From: Clostridium brassicae
GTDB taxonomy: Bacteria > Bacillota > Clostridia > Clostridiales > Clostridiaceae
Assembly: GCF_026738875.1 (NCBI RefSeq)
Contig: NZ_JAPQFJ010000013.1
Span: forward strand, 1-64,000
Length of the DNA: 64,000 bases
Reading direction: 5' to 3'
Shown one piece after another: positions 56,420 to 64,000 of this stretch (the first letter of the stretch is position 1; every line of letters starts with the position of its first letter). Below the pieces are notes generated by a model. That model searched no databases and was not told where the DNA came from. It worked only from the letters and a program-made list of their open reading frames with translations. The position numbers were made by a program, and so were the translations under genes.

Positions 56420-57331
56420 ATGAAAAAAAGAGTTTTAAACTTAGTGGGAGTTGTTTTAGCTATAAGTATAATAGGAGGCACTTTTATAGGATGCGGTAAA
56501 TCTTCAGAAAGTGATGAAAAAAAGGATTCTGCAAAAATAGAAGAAGTAAGTGGTTCTATAACAGCATCAGGTTCATCAGCTCTTCAACCACTGGCTAAAG
56601 TAGTAGCAGATAAATTCATGGAAAAAAATTCTAACGTTCAGATAAATATACAGGGCGGTGGAAGTGGAACAGGGTTATCTCAAGTGGCACAAGGAGCAGT
56701 GCAAATTGGAAACTCAGATGTGTTAGCTGAAGAAAAACTAACAGGAGATAAAGCACAAATAGCTAAACAATTAGTTGACCATAAAGTGTGTGCTATAGGA
56801 TTTGCTATAGTAACAAATAAAGATGTAAAAGTCGACTCTTTAACAAAACAACAAATTCAAGATATATTTCAAGGTAAAATTACTAATTGGAAACAAGTTG
56901 GCGGGGATGATATGAAGATAGAAATTGTTAATAGGGGTAAATCTTCTGGTACAAGAGCCACATTCAAAAAAACTATAATGGATAATAAAGAAGAGGCAGA
57001 AGGAATAGGAACAACTCAGGATTCAAGCGGAGCGGTACAAAAGTCAATAGAGGCTACTAAAGGATCCATTTCATATTTAGCACTATCTTATTTTGTAAGT
57101 GAAGAATCAAAAAAAGGAATGAACTTAATAAAAATTGATGGAGTAGAGGCAAATAAAGAAAATATAGTAAGTGGTAAGTATCCATTTTGGTCATATGAAC
57201 ACATGTATACAAAGGGAGAGCCAAAAGGAGCTACTAAAGCTTTCTTAGATTATATGGTTTCAGATGAAGTTAAAACTATAATTGAAAGCAAAGGATATAT
57301 TCCAGTATCAGATATGAAAACTAAACAATAA
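56420..57331 (+). CDS. pstS: Phosphate ABC transporter substrate-binding lipoprotein PstS
   Basis: A 303-residue lipoprotein that binds phosphate outside the membrane. The signal ends with lipobox TFIGC. ITASGSSALQPLAK and NIQGGGSGTGLSQVAQG bind phosphate; IVNRGKSSGTRATF completes the site. ATG 56420 follows GGAGGATTGTTAT. It is first in pstSCAB-phoU and likely under PhoP control. Confidence 0.96.
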   Translation: MKKRVLNLVGVVLAISIIGGTFIGCGKSSESDEKKDSAKIEEVSGSITASGSSALQPLAKVVADKFMEKNSNVQINIQGGGSGTGLSQVAQGAVQIGNSDVLAEEKLTGDKAQIAKQLVDHKVCAIGFAIVTNKDVKVDSLTKQQIQDIFQGKITNWKQVGGDDMKIEIVNRGKSSGTRATFKKTIMDNKEEAEGIGTTQDSSGAVQKSIEATKGSISYLALSYFVSEESKKGMNLIKIDGVEANKENIVSGKYPFWSYEHMYTKGEPKGATKAFLDYMVSDEVKTIIESKGYIPVSDMKTKQ

Positions 57332-57414
57332 ATTATACTTAAAAATAAGAACTGAGGCTAGTTGTTCTATAACTGGTCTCGATTTTTGAAAAATTTAGTT
57401 TGGAGTAGGATATT

Positions 57415-58305
57415 ATGAATAAAAAATCATTTTGGAAAAAATTTAAAAATGAATATTTAGGTAGGAGTTTTTCAATCATTTGCGGATATATTATTGTAAT
57501 ATGTACATTAGCTATTATAGGTTTTGTGGCCTCAAAGGGCCTTAGTATTTTTTTGGAGAATAGTTATTCTATAAAAGAATTTTTATTTTCAACTCATTGG
57601 AAGCCAGAAGGAGAAACTCCTCAATTCGGAGCACTAACATTTGTTGTTGGGTCAACTCTTGTGTCTATTGGATCTGTATTAATCAGCGCACCTATAGGTA
57701 TAGCTTTAGCTATATTCATGAATTTAATTTCACCTAAGTTAGGAAAAAAAGTTATTCAGCCAGCTATGGAATTATTTGTAGGTATACCTTCGGTAGTATA
57801 TGGTTGGATAGGAATTACTGTATTAATTCCTATGCTCAAAAATAGTTTTGGAGGAGTTGGATTTAGTTTATTTGCAGGTATTTTAGTATTAAGCATAATG
57901 ATATTACCTACAATAACCAGTATATCTTCAGATGCTATAAAAGCTATACCAATGGAGTATATAGAAGGTTCTTATGGACTAGGGGCAACGCGATGGCAAA
58001 CAATTGTAAAAGTAATTATACCAGCATGTAAAAGTGGTATATTAACTGGGGTTGTATTAGGATTGGCCAGAGCATTTGGAGAAGCTTTGGCTGTGCAGAT
58101 GGTAATAGGTAATTCAATTAAAATTCCTGGTGGGTTATTAGATACTACAACCACTATTACAAGTATTCTTACTATGGATATGGCTAATACTATATTTGGA
58201 ACACAGTCCAATAATGCACTTTGGTCTTTATCACTATTGCTTTTGGTTATATCCTTTATATTTATATTAATCATAAGAGCTATAGGTAGAAGGGGGAAAG
58301 TTTAG
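57415..58305 (+). CDS. pstC: Phosphate ABC transporter permease PstC
   Basis: A 296-residue inner-membrane permease with six helices. The cytoplasmic coupling loop EGSYGLGATRWQTIVKVIIP and the segment ELFVGIPSVVYGWIG are typical. GGAGTAGGATATT precedes the ATG. Its stop overlaps the pstA start (TAGTGAATG), implying coupling. It forms the channel with PstA. Confidence 0.95.
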   Translation: MNKKSFWKKFKNEYLGRSFSIICGYIIVICTLAIIGFVASKGLSIFLENSYSIKEFLFSTHWKPEGETPQFGALTFVVGSTLVSIGSVLISAPIGIALAIFMNLISPKLGKKVIQPAMELFVGIPSVVYGWIGITVLIPMLKNSFGGVGFSLFAGILVLSIMILPTITSISSDAIKAIPMEYIEGSYGLGATRWQTIVKVIIPACKSGILTGVVLGLARAFGEALAVQMVIGNSIKIPGGLLDTTTTITSILTMDMANTIFGTQSNNALWSLSLLLLVISFIFILIIRAIGRRGKV

Positions 58306-59171
58306 TGAATGCAAAGAAAATAGACAAAATTGCTACCGGGATTTTATATATGATTGCTGTTTTAATAGTGGCGCTTTTAATAGGCCTTATTGGATATATA
58401 ATTTATAATGGCAGGCATTGTTTCAATCCTGAATTCCTATTTGGCAAGCCATCAATGGAAGCTGGAGGAGGCATCGGACTCCATTTATTTAATTCGTTTT
58501 ATATGCTAGTAATATCATTAATTATTACTGTACCTTTAGGAATAGGAGCAGGCATATATTTGGCTGAATATGCAAAAGAGGGTAAAGTGCTAAATATTAT
58601 AAGATTATGTATTGATACTATGGCATCATTACCTTCTATAGTTGTAGGGTTATTTGGATTGTTAGTTTTTGTAAATATGACAGGTTGGGGCTATTCCATT
58701 TTTGCAGGAGCTATGGCTATAACTATCCTAAATATACCCGCTATGACAAGAGTAAGTGAGAGTGCTATATTAGATGCTTCTAAAAAAGTAAAAGAGGCTA
58801 GTTTAGGATTAGGAGCAACTCAATGGCAAACAATGATAAAAGTTATCCTACCATCGGCTATACCACAAATATTAACAGGAATAATTTTGGCCGCAGGAAG
58901 GATATTTGGAGAAGCTGCTGCACTTTTATACACAGCAGGAATGAGTGCTCCGATTGTTAGGATTAGTAATGGATCTGCTTTTAATTTATTTAGACCAGCA
59001 GAAACTTTATCGGTATATATATGGCAATTAAATTCTGAAGGGATGGTACCTGATGCTAGTAAAATAGCTAATGGGGCATCAGCTGTACTTATTATAATGG
59101 TTCTTCTATTTAATGTATTAGCCAGAATAATAGGAAAAAAGATATATGAAAGGCATACGGGGAGCAAATAG
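58305..59171 (+). CDS. pstA: Phosphate ABC transporter permease PstA
   Basis: A 288-residue permease, partner of PstC, with six helices. The coupling loop is EASLGLGATQWQTMIKVILP, and SLPSIVVGLFGLLVF is conserved. GTG 58305 directly overlaps the pstC stop and is preceded by AGAAGGGGGAAAG. It is in the pst operon. Confidence 0.95.
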   Translation: MNAKKIDKIATGILYMIAVLIVALLIGLIGYIIYNGRHCFNPEFLFGKPSMEAGGGIGLHLFNSFYMLVISLIITVPLGIGAGIYLAEYAKEGKVLNIIRLCIDTMASLPSIVVGLFGLLVFVNMTGWGYSIFAGAMAITILNIPAMTRVSESAILDASKKVKEASLGLGATQWQTMIKVILPSAIPQILTGIILAAGRIFGEAAALLYTAGMSAPIVRISNGSAFNLFRPAETLSVYIWQLNSEGMVPDASKIANGASAVLIIMVLLFNVLARIIGKKIYERHTGSK

Positions 59172-59183
59172 GGAGGGAATAGA

Positions 59184-59936
59184 ATGAACATAATAGATAT
59201 TAAAAATTTAAATTTATTTTATGGAAATAAGCAAGCCTTAAATGATATAAATATGTCCATAAAGAAAAATTGTGTTACAGCATTAATTGGTCCTTCTGGT
59301 TGTGGTAAATCAACTTTCTTAAGGTGTTTAAATAGAATGAATGATTTAATTGAAGGGGTAAGAATAGAGGGAAAAATAATATACGAAGGGGAAAATATAT
59401 TTGAATCTAATTATGATATTATTGAGTTAAGGAAAAAAATAGGTATGGTGTTTCAAAGACCTAACCCTTTCCCAATGAGTATATATGATAATATTGCATA
59501 TGGACCTAAAATTCATGGAATTAACAATAAAAATGCATTAGATGAAATTGTAGAAAAAAGCTTAAAAGGTGCAGCTTTGTGGGATGAAGTAAAAGATAGG
59601 CTTAAAAAGAGTGCATTAGGTCTTTCAGGAGGGCAACAGCAAAGGATTTGTATTGCAAGAACTTTAGCAGTTGAACCAGAAGTTATATTAATGGATGAAC
59701 CTACATCAGCACTAGATCCAATATCTACTTCAAAAATAGAAGAACTTATGGATACTTTAAAAAAAGATTATACTGTAGTAATAGTTACTCATAATATGCA
59801 GCAGGCAGGAAGAATTTCAGATGATACAGCTTTTTTCTATAATGGGGTTATTATAGAGTATAATAAAACAGAAAATATTTTTTATAAGCCTAGAGATAAG
59901 AGAACAGAAGATTATATTACTGGAAGATTTGGATGA
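59184..59936 (+). CDS. pstB: Phosphate ABC transporter ATPase PstB
   Basis: A 250-residue ABC ATPase that powers phosphate uptake. Walker A is GPSGCGKST, the Q loop is [20 protein letters not shown], the signature is LSGGQQQR, Walker B is [13 protein letters not shown], and the switch His is in [23 protein letters not shown] precedes the ATG. Length is standard. Confidence 0.97.
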   Translation: MNIIDIKNLNLFYGNKQALNDINMSIKKNCVTALIGPSGCGKSTFLRCLNRMNDLIEGVRIEGKIIYEGENIFESNYDIIELRKKIGMVFQRPNPFPMSIYDNIAYGPKIHGINNKNALDEIVEKSLKGAALWDEVKDRLKKSALGLSGGQQQRICIARTLAVEPEVILMDEPTSALDPISTSKIEELMDTLKKDYTVVIVTHNMQQAGRISDDTAFFYNGVIIEYNKTENIFYKPRDKRTEDYITGRFG

Positions 59937-59981
59937 TATTTTTATTTAAGAAAATATATAATATATAGGAAGGTGAAGATT

Positions 59982-60641
59982 GTGGCTCCAAGAAAAGTAT
60001 TCGAAACGGAATTGAAGGAATTACACAATGATTTACTAAGAATGGGGAGTATTGTTGAAAAACAAATACATCAGTCTATAAAAGCTTTAAAAGAACAAGA
60101 TATTAATATAGCTGAAGAAGTCATAAAAAATGATGACATAGTAGATAAGTTAATGCGAGAAATTGAAGATAAAAGTATAAAGTTAATTGCAATGCAACAG
60201 CCTATAGCGACAGATTTAAGGTTTATATTTACTTGCATAAATATAGTTACTGATTTAGAAAGAATAGCAGATCATGCTGTAGATATTTCTAAAATAGCTA
60301 TTAGACTAAAAGGTCAAAAATACGTGAAACAGCTTATCGATATACCTAAGATGGCAGATATAGTAACTTGTATGATTAAAGATGGTTTAGATGCATATGT
60401 AGAAAGAGATTTGGATAAAGCGTATGAAATCTCTAAAAGAGATGATTTAATAGATGATATATTTGAAAATGTATTTAGTGAGATGTTTTCGGTAATGAGT
60501 AAAGATCCTAGTAAAATAGAACAAGGAACTCAATTTTTGTTTATATGCAAATTTTTAGAGAGAGTTGCGGATCATGTTACTAATATATGCGAATGGACTA
60601 TTTACATAGTAACAGGAGAGCAAGTAGATTTAAATGAATAA
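59982..60641 (+). CDS. phoU: Phosphate signalling protein PhoU
   Basis: A 219-residue all-helical protein with two PhoU repeats, each with a D-x-x-E-R-I/V-A-D-H metal motif (VTDLERIADHAVDIS and FLERVADHVTNICEW). It links Pst transport to PhoR signalling and restrains uptake. GTG 59982 is chosen, with AAGGTGA upstream; an in-frame GTG at 59973 lies inside that site. It is last in the pst operon. Confidence 0.95.
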   Translation: MAPRKVFETELKELHNDLLRMGSIVEKQIHQSIKALKEQDINIAEEVIKNDDIVDKLMREIEDKSIKLIAMQQPIATDLRFIFTCINIVTDLERIADHAVDISKIAIRLKGQKYVKQLIDIPKMADIVTCMIKDGLDAYVERDLDKAYEISKRDDLIDDIFENVFSEMFSVMSKDPSKIEQGTQFLFICKFLERVADHVTNICEWTIYIVTGEQVDLNE

Positions 60642-60650
60642 TAAATATAT

Positions 60651-60680
60651 AGCAGCCTAATAAGGTTGCTTTTATTTTGA
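60651..60680 (+). terminator. Weak terminator after phoU
   Basis: AGCAGCCT / AGGTTGCT with one wobble pair and a short loop, then TTTATTTT. Confidence 0.6.
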
Positions 60681-60849
60681 ATTATATTTTGGGGTATACT
60701 AGTACTTGAAGTAGCAAAGAGATTTTGATTAGTAATATATTGTATTAGAAGATAAAAATTCTCCATTTTGTATTATAAAATAAATCTCATTGGTACTGAA
60801 AATTCTATATCCAGTAATTGCAAGAATTTAAGATATAGCTTGTAAAATC

Positions 60850-60877
60850 TTGACTATGCTATTAAGTAAGTGATAAT
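60850..60877 (+). promoter_or_regulatory. Candidate promoter of der
   Basis: TTGACT (60850-60855), 16 bases, GATAAT (60872-60877), about 50 bases before the gene. Confidence 0.5.
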
Positions 60878-60927
60878 ATAGTTAAATGAACTTATACAAG
60901 GAACAGTAAACCTAAGGAGGAATAGAA

Positions 60928-62244
60928 ATGGGTAAACCGATAGTTGCTATAGTTGGAAGACCAAATGTAGGAAAATCTACTTTGTTTAATAAATTAGCAG
61001 GAAAAAGAATTGCAATAGTTGATGATACACCAGGAGTTACTAGGGATAGGATTTATGCTGAGTCTGAATGGCTGAATCACAAATTTACAATAATAGATAC
61101 TGGTGGTATTGAGCCTGAAAGTAGCGATATAATAATAGCTCAAATGAGAAGACAGGCACAAATTGCTATTGATATGGCAGATGTTATATTATTTGTTGTT
61201 GATGGTAAACAAGGATTAACTGATACAGATAACGAAGTAGCACAAATGCTCCGTAAATCTAACAAACCAGTTGTATTAGCAGTAAACAAGATAGACAGAA
61301 ATGCTTTAGATGAAAATATATACGAGTTTTATAATTTAGGAATAGGAGATCCAGTAGCAATATCTGCTTCTCAAGCGCTAGGTCTTGGTGATATGTTAGA
61401 TGAAGTTATTGCAAAATTCCCAAGTCATGAATATGAAGAGGAAGAAGAAGAATACGTAAAGATAGCAATAGTAGGAAGACCAAATGTAGGTAAATCTTCA
61501 TTGATAAATAAAATTTTAGGGGAAGAGAAACACATAGTTAGTGATATACCTGGAACTACTAGAGATTCAGTAGACAGTTATGTGGAAAAAGAAGAAGGAA
61601 AATTTATTTTAGTTGATACTGCCGGGCTTAGAAGAAAAAGTAAAATAAAGGAACAAATTGAAAGGTATAGTGCAGTAAGAACAATAGCATCTATAGAAAA
61701 TGCAGATGTATGTATTCTTATGGTAGATGCAACTGAAGGAGTAGCAGAACAGGATGAAAGAATTATAGGATATGCTCATGAACTTAATAAGGCTATAATG
61801 GTAGTAGTAAATAAGTGGGATTTAATAGAAAAAGATGATAAAACTATGAAGAGATTTAAAGATGAAATAAGCCAAAAATTATCATTTTTAAGCTATGTAC
61901 CATTCTTATTTATTTCAGCTAAAACTGGTCAAAGAGTACATAAGATTTTAAGTGAAGCTAAAGAATGCTATAATAATTATACAAAGAGAATAAAAACTGG
62001 AGTATTAAATGAAGTCATAGGTAAAGCTGTGATGATGCAAGAACCTCCAATTGTAGGACTAAGTAGATTAAAAATTTATTATGTAACTCAAGTTGGAGTT
62101 AAGCCACCAACTTTTGTATTCTTTGTTAATGACCCATCTCTTTTACATTTTTCATACAAGAGATATCTTGAAAATCAATTAAGAAACAGTTTTGATTTTA
62201 ATGGAACTGGAATAAAATTTGAATTTAGAGAAAGGAAGGAATAG
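60928..62244 (+). CDS. der: Ribosome biogenesis GTPase Der (EngA)
   Basis: A 438-residue protein with two tandem GTPase domains for 50S assembly. Domain 1 has [26 protein letters not shown]; domain 2 has [45 protein letters not shown]-like domain ends the protein ([20 protein letters not shown]). TAAGGAGGAATAGAA precedes the ATG. gpsA begins one base after the stop. Confidence 0.98.
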   Translation: MGKPIVAIVGRPNVGKSTLFNKLAGKRIAIVDDTPGVTRDRIYAESEWLNHKFTIIDTGGIEPESSDIIIAQMRRQAQIAIDMADVILFVVDGKQGLTDTDNEVAQMLRKSNKPVVLAVNKIDRNALDENIYEFYNLGIGDPVAISASQALGLGDMLDEVIAKFPSHEYEEEEEEYVKIAIVGRPNVGKSSLINKILGEEKHIVSDIPGTTRDSVDSYVEKEEGKFILVDTAGLRRKSKIKEQIERYSAVRTIASIENADVCILMVDATEGVAEQDERIIGYAHELNKAIMVVVNKWDLIEKDDKTMKRFKDEISQKLSFLSYVPFLFISAKTGQRVHKILSEAKECYNNYTKRIKTGVLNEVIGKAVMMQEPPIVGLSRLKIYYVTQVGVKPPTFVFFVNDPSLLHFSYKRYLENQLRNSFDFNGTGIKFEFRERKE

Positions 62245-62245
62245 C

Positions 62246-63241
62246 ATGGCAGACGTTACGTTTATAGGTGGGGGAAGTTTTGGTACAGCCTTAAGTGTTA
62301 TGCTAGCTAAGAAAGGATACGATGTTAGTATTTGGGATAGAAATCCGTTAGTGATAAAAGACATTAATGAAAAAAGAGAAAATATAAAATATATGCATAA
62401 TGTAGTAATACCATCTAATGTTACAGCTTTCACTAATTTAGATGATGCTTTGGAAGATAGTAGAGCAGTAGTTTTAGCTGTACCATCTCATGCAATTAGA
62501 GAAGTAAGTTCTCAAATAAAAAATAAAATTGATAAAAATGCTATAATCATTAATATATCTAAGGGGATTGAAGAGTCAACATCTAAAAGACTCTCAGTTG
62601 TTATAGAAGAAGAAATAAAAAACAATCCTATAGTTGTTCTTACGGGGCCTAGTCATGCTGAAGAAGTAGCAGTGGATATTCCAACTACGGTGGTAGTTTC
62701 ATCTAAGAATATGGAGGCTGCAAGAAAAGTTCAAGATATTTTTATGACTAGCAAATTCAGAGTATATACAAATGATGATTTAATTGGTGTAGAAATTGGA
62801 GGAGCAGTTAAGAACATAATAGCTTTAGCAGCTGGAATATCAGATGGAGCAGGATATGGAGACAATACAAAAGCTGCTCTTATGACAAGAGGAATGAGCG
62901 AAATAACACGAATAGGAGTAAAATTAGGTGCAAAACAGGATACATTTTTTGGATTGACTGGCATGGGAGACTTAATTGTTACTTGTACTAGTATGCATAG
63001 TAGAAATAGAAGAGCAGGTATATTAATAGGAAAAGGATATTCTCTAGAAGAATCTTGTAAGGAAGTTGGTATGGTAGTTGAAGGTGTAAAAGCATGTAGA
63101 GCTTTTTATAAATTAAAAGAAGAGTTAAATATTGCTATGCCGATTACAGATATATTATATAAGGTTCTATTTGAAGGGATGGATCCTAAGTATGGGGTTT
63201 ACGAATTGATGTCAAGAGATAAAAAACATGAAATTTATTAA
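62246..63241 (+). CDS. gpsA: NAD(P)H-dependent glycerol-3-phosphate dehydrogenase
   Basis: A 331-residue enzyme that reduces dihydroxyacetone phosphate to sn-glycerol-3-phosphate for phospholipids. The Rossmann loop is [15 protein letters not shown], followed by [21 protein letters not shown] (catalytic Lys) and [14 protein letters not shown] 62246 follows AAAGGAAGGAATAGC; the open frame upstream overlaps der. A der-gpsA-spoIVA order is common in clostridia. Confidence 0.97.
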   Translation: MADVTFIGGGSFGTALSVMLAKKGYDVSIWDRNPLVIKDINEKRENIKYMHNVVIPSNVTAFTNLDDALEDSRAVVLAVPSHAIREVSSQIKNKIDKNAIIINISKGIEESTSKRLSVVIEEEIKNNPIVVLTGPSHAEEVAVDIPTTVVVSSKNMEAARKVQDIFMTSKFRVYTNDDLIGVEIGGAVKNIIALAAGISDGAGYGDNTKAALMTRGMSEITRIGVKLGAKQDTFFGLTGMGDLIVTCTSMHSRNRRAGILIGKGYSLEESCKEVGMVVEGVKACRAFYKLKEELNIAMPITDILYKVLFEGMDPKYGVYELMSRDKKHEIY

Positions 63242-63263
63242 TATTTATGATAAATATTAATAC

Positions 63264-63314
63264 AAATAAGCTAAGTAAAGTTTTATTATGAAACTTACTT
63301 AGCTTATTTTTTTA
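63264..63314 (+). terminator. Terminator after gpsA
   Basis: Arms of about 19 bp (63264-63283 and 63291-63309; AAATAAGCTAAGTAA with complement), one bulge, then a long T run. The rest of the gap to 63539 shows no gene. Confidence 0.9.
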
Positions 63315-63539
63315 TATCTTTTTTCATATAAGTATAAGTTATATGCTTGCTAAAATATATGATATGCACGTTTTATTAAAAGAAACTTTTATTTTTTAAA
63401 ATTAAAAATAAAATGAATGTAGAAGTAGGCTAATATTGCCTTGACTAATTTGGAGACTGGTATATTTTTGTAATATTTTTTATATTTATTAATATATATA
63501 TAATGTTAAAAAATAAGTATGTGCTAGGAGGGTAAAACT

Positions 63540-64000
63540 TTGGAGGACTTTAACATATACAAAGATATTGCGGATAGAACTCAAGGGGACATATATGTAG
63601 GAGTGGTGGGACCTGTACGAACTGGGAAATCTACTTTCATAAAAAGATTTATGGAACTTATGGTTATACCAAATATTGAAAATACTTATAAAAAACAGAG
63701 AGCCCAGGATGAGCTTCCACAAAGTGCTTCTGGTAAGTCTATTCATACAACAGAGCCAAAATTTGTTCCAAATGAAGCAGTAGAAATAGGCTTAAATGGA
63801 GAAACAAAGTTTAAAGTTAGAATGGTAGATTGTGTGGGCTATATAGTTAAATCTGCCCTTGGTTACGTAGAAGGAGAACAACCTAAAATGGTTAATACTC
63901 CATGGTATGATTATGAGATACCTTTTGAAGAAGCTGCTGAAATAGGAACAAAAAAAGTTATTAATGAGCATTCAACTATCGGACTAGTTATTACTACAGA
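63540..64000 (+). CDS. spoIVA: Stage IV sporulation protein SpoIVA (5' part)
   Basis: The first 153 codons of SpoIVA, cut by the window end. SpoIVA is a mother-cell ATPase that polymerises on the forespore surface as the coat basement layer. Walker A is GPVRTGKST (residues 24-32), and MVDCVGYIVKSALGYVEG and TPWYDYEIPFEEAAEIGT are conserved. TTG 63540 follows AGGAGGGTAAAAC. The start MEDFNIYKDIADRTQGDIYV is typical. It is expected to be sigma-E dependent. Confidence 0.95.
   Translation, partial: MEDFNIYKDIADRTQGDIYVGVVGPVRTGKSTFIKRFMELMVIPNIENTYKKQRAQDELPQSASGKSIHTTEPKFVPNEAVEIGLNGETKFKVRMVDCVGYIVKSALGYVEGEQPKMVNTPWYDYEIPFEEAAEIGTKKVINEHSTIGLVITT

Noticed and set aside
63471-63505. Sigma-E promoter of spoIVA
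   Set aside because: TAATATT fits the -35, but the -10 candidates at the right spacing match poorly in very AT-rich DNA.

Overview
The window is a low-GC, spore-forming Firmicute chromosome, almost certainly a Clostridium sensu stricto (cluster I). Evidence: very AT-rich DNA, strong GGAGG ribosome sites, frequent TTG and GTG starts, three alpha/beta-type small acid-soluble spore proteins, spoIIGA-sigE-sigG, an uninterrupted sigK, spoIVA, and a T-box in front of alaS. I cannot name the species from sequence alone. No rRNA, tRNA, CRISPR array, prophage or intact transposase gene was seen.

Layout. 0-5 kb: a flavin-reductase/AP-endonuclease-like pair (minus), recJ, and an orphan PAS histidine kinase. 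5-6.5 kb: three SASP genes. 6.7-12.5 kb: murG, a beta-CASP RNA exonuclease-like protein, a LysM-CAP secreted protein, a UPF0316 membrane protein, a thioredoxin-like protein and a DUF523-DUF1722 (TudS-type) protein. 12.5-20.7 kb: a 434-bp MITE-like repeat, a hemerythrin, truA, a DUF5050/metallo-beta-lactamase pair, a nitronate monooxygenase-like enzyme, a degenerate EAL protein and rarA. 20.8-24.1 kb: the Fe-S and thiolation operon iscR-iscS-iscU-mnmA. 24.1-28.6 kb: an accessory island with two secreted proteins of unknown role, a small immunity-like protein, and further copies of the repeat modules.

28.6-64 kb is conserved core: PRC-barrel protein, AI-2E family permease, T-box-alaS, ireB, yqgF, yrzB, fur, rnj, typA, mltG, trmR-trhP-udk, a class B PBP, sigK, pilT, ftsA, ftsZ, spoIIGA-sigE, sigG, ylmC, nrdR, pgeF, phoPR, pstSCAB-phoU, der, gpsA and the start of spoIVA.

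How the genes work together. The sporulation sigma factors form the usual cascade. sigG is preceded by a full match to the sigma-F consensus and sigK by a candidate sigma-E promoter. The SASP genes are probable sigma-G targets. phoPR sits beside the pst-phoU operon, which has 11-bp-periodic PhoP-box-like repeats. IscR-IscS-IscU-MnmA link cysteine desulfuration to Fe-S assembly and tRNA 2-thiolation, and TrmR-TrhP act on wobble uridine of tRNA. The least explained DNA lies in the repeat elements (12.5, 24.1 and 28.2 kb), the secreted pair at 24.5-27.1 kb, and several strong intergenic palindromes.
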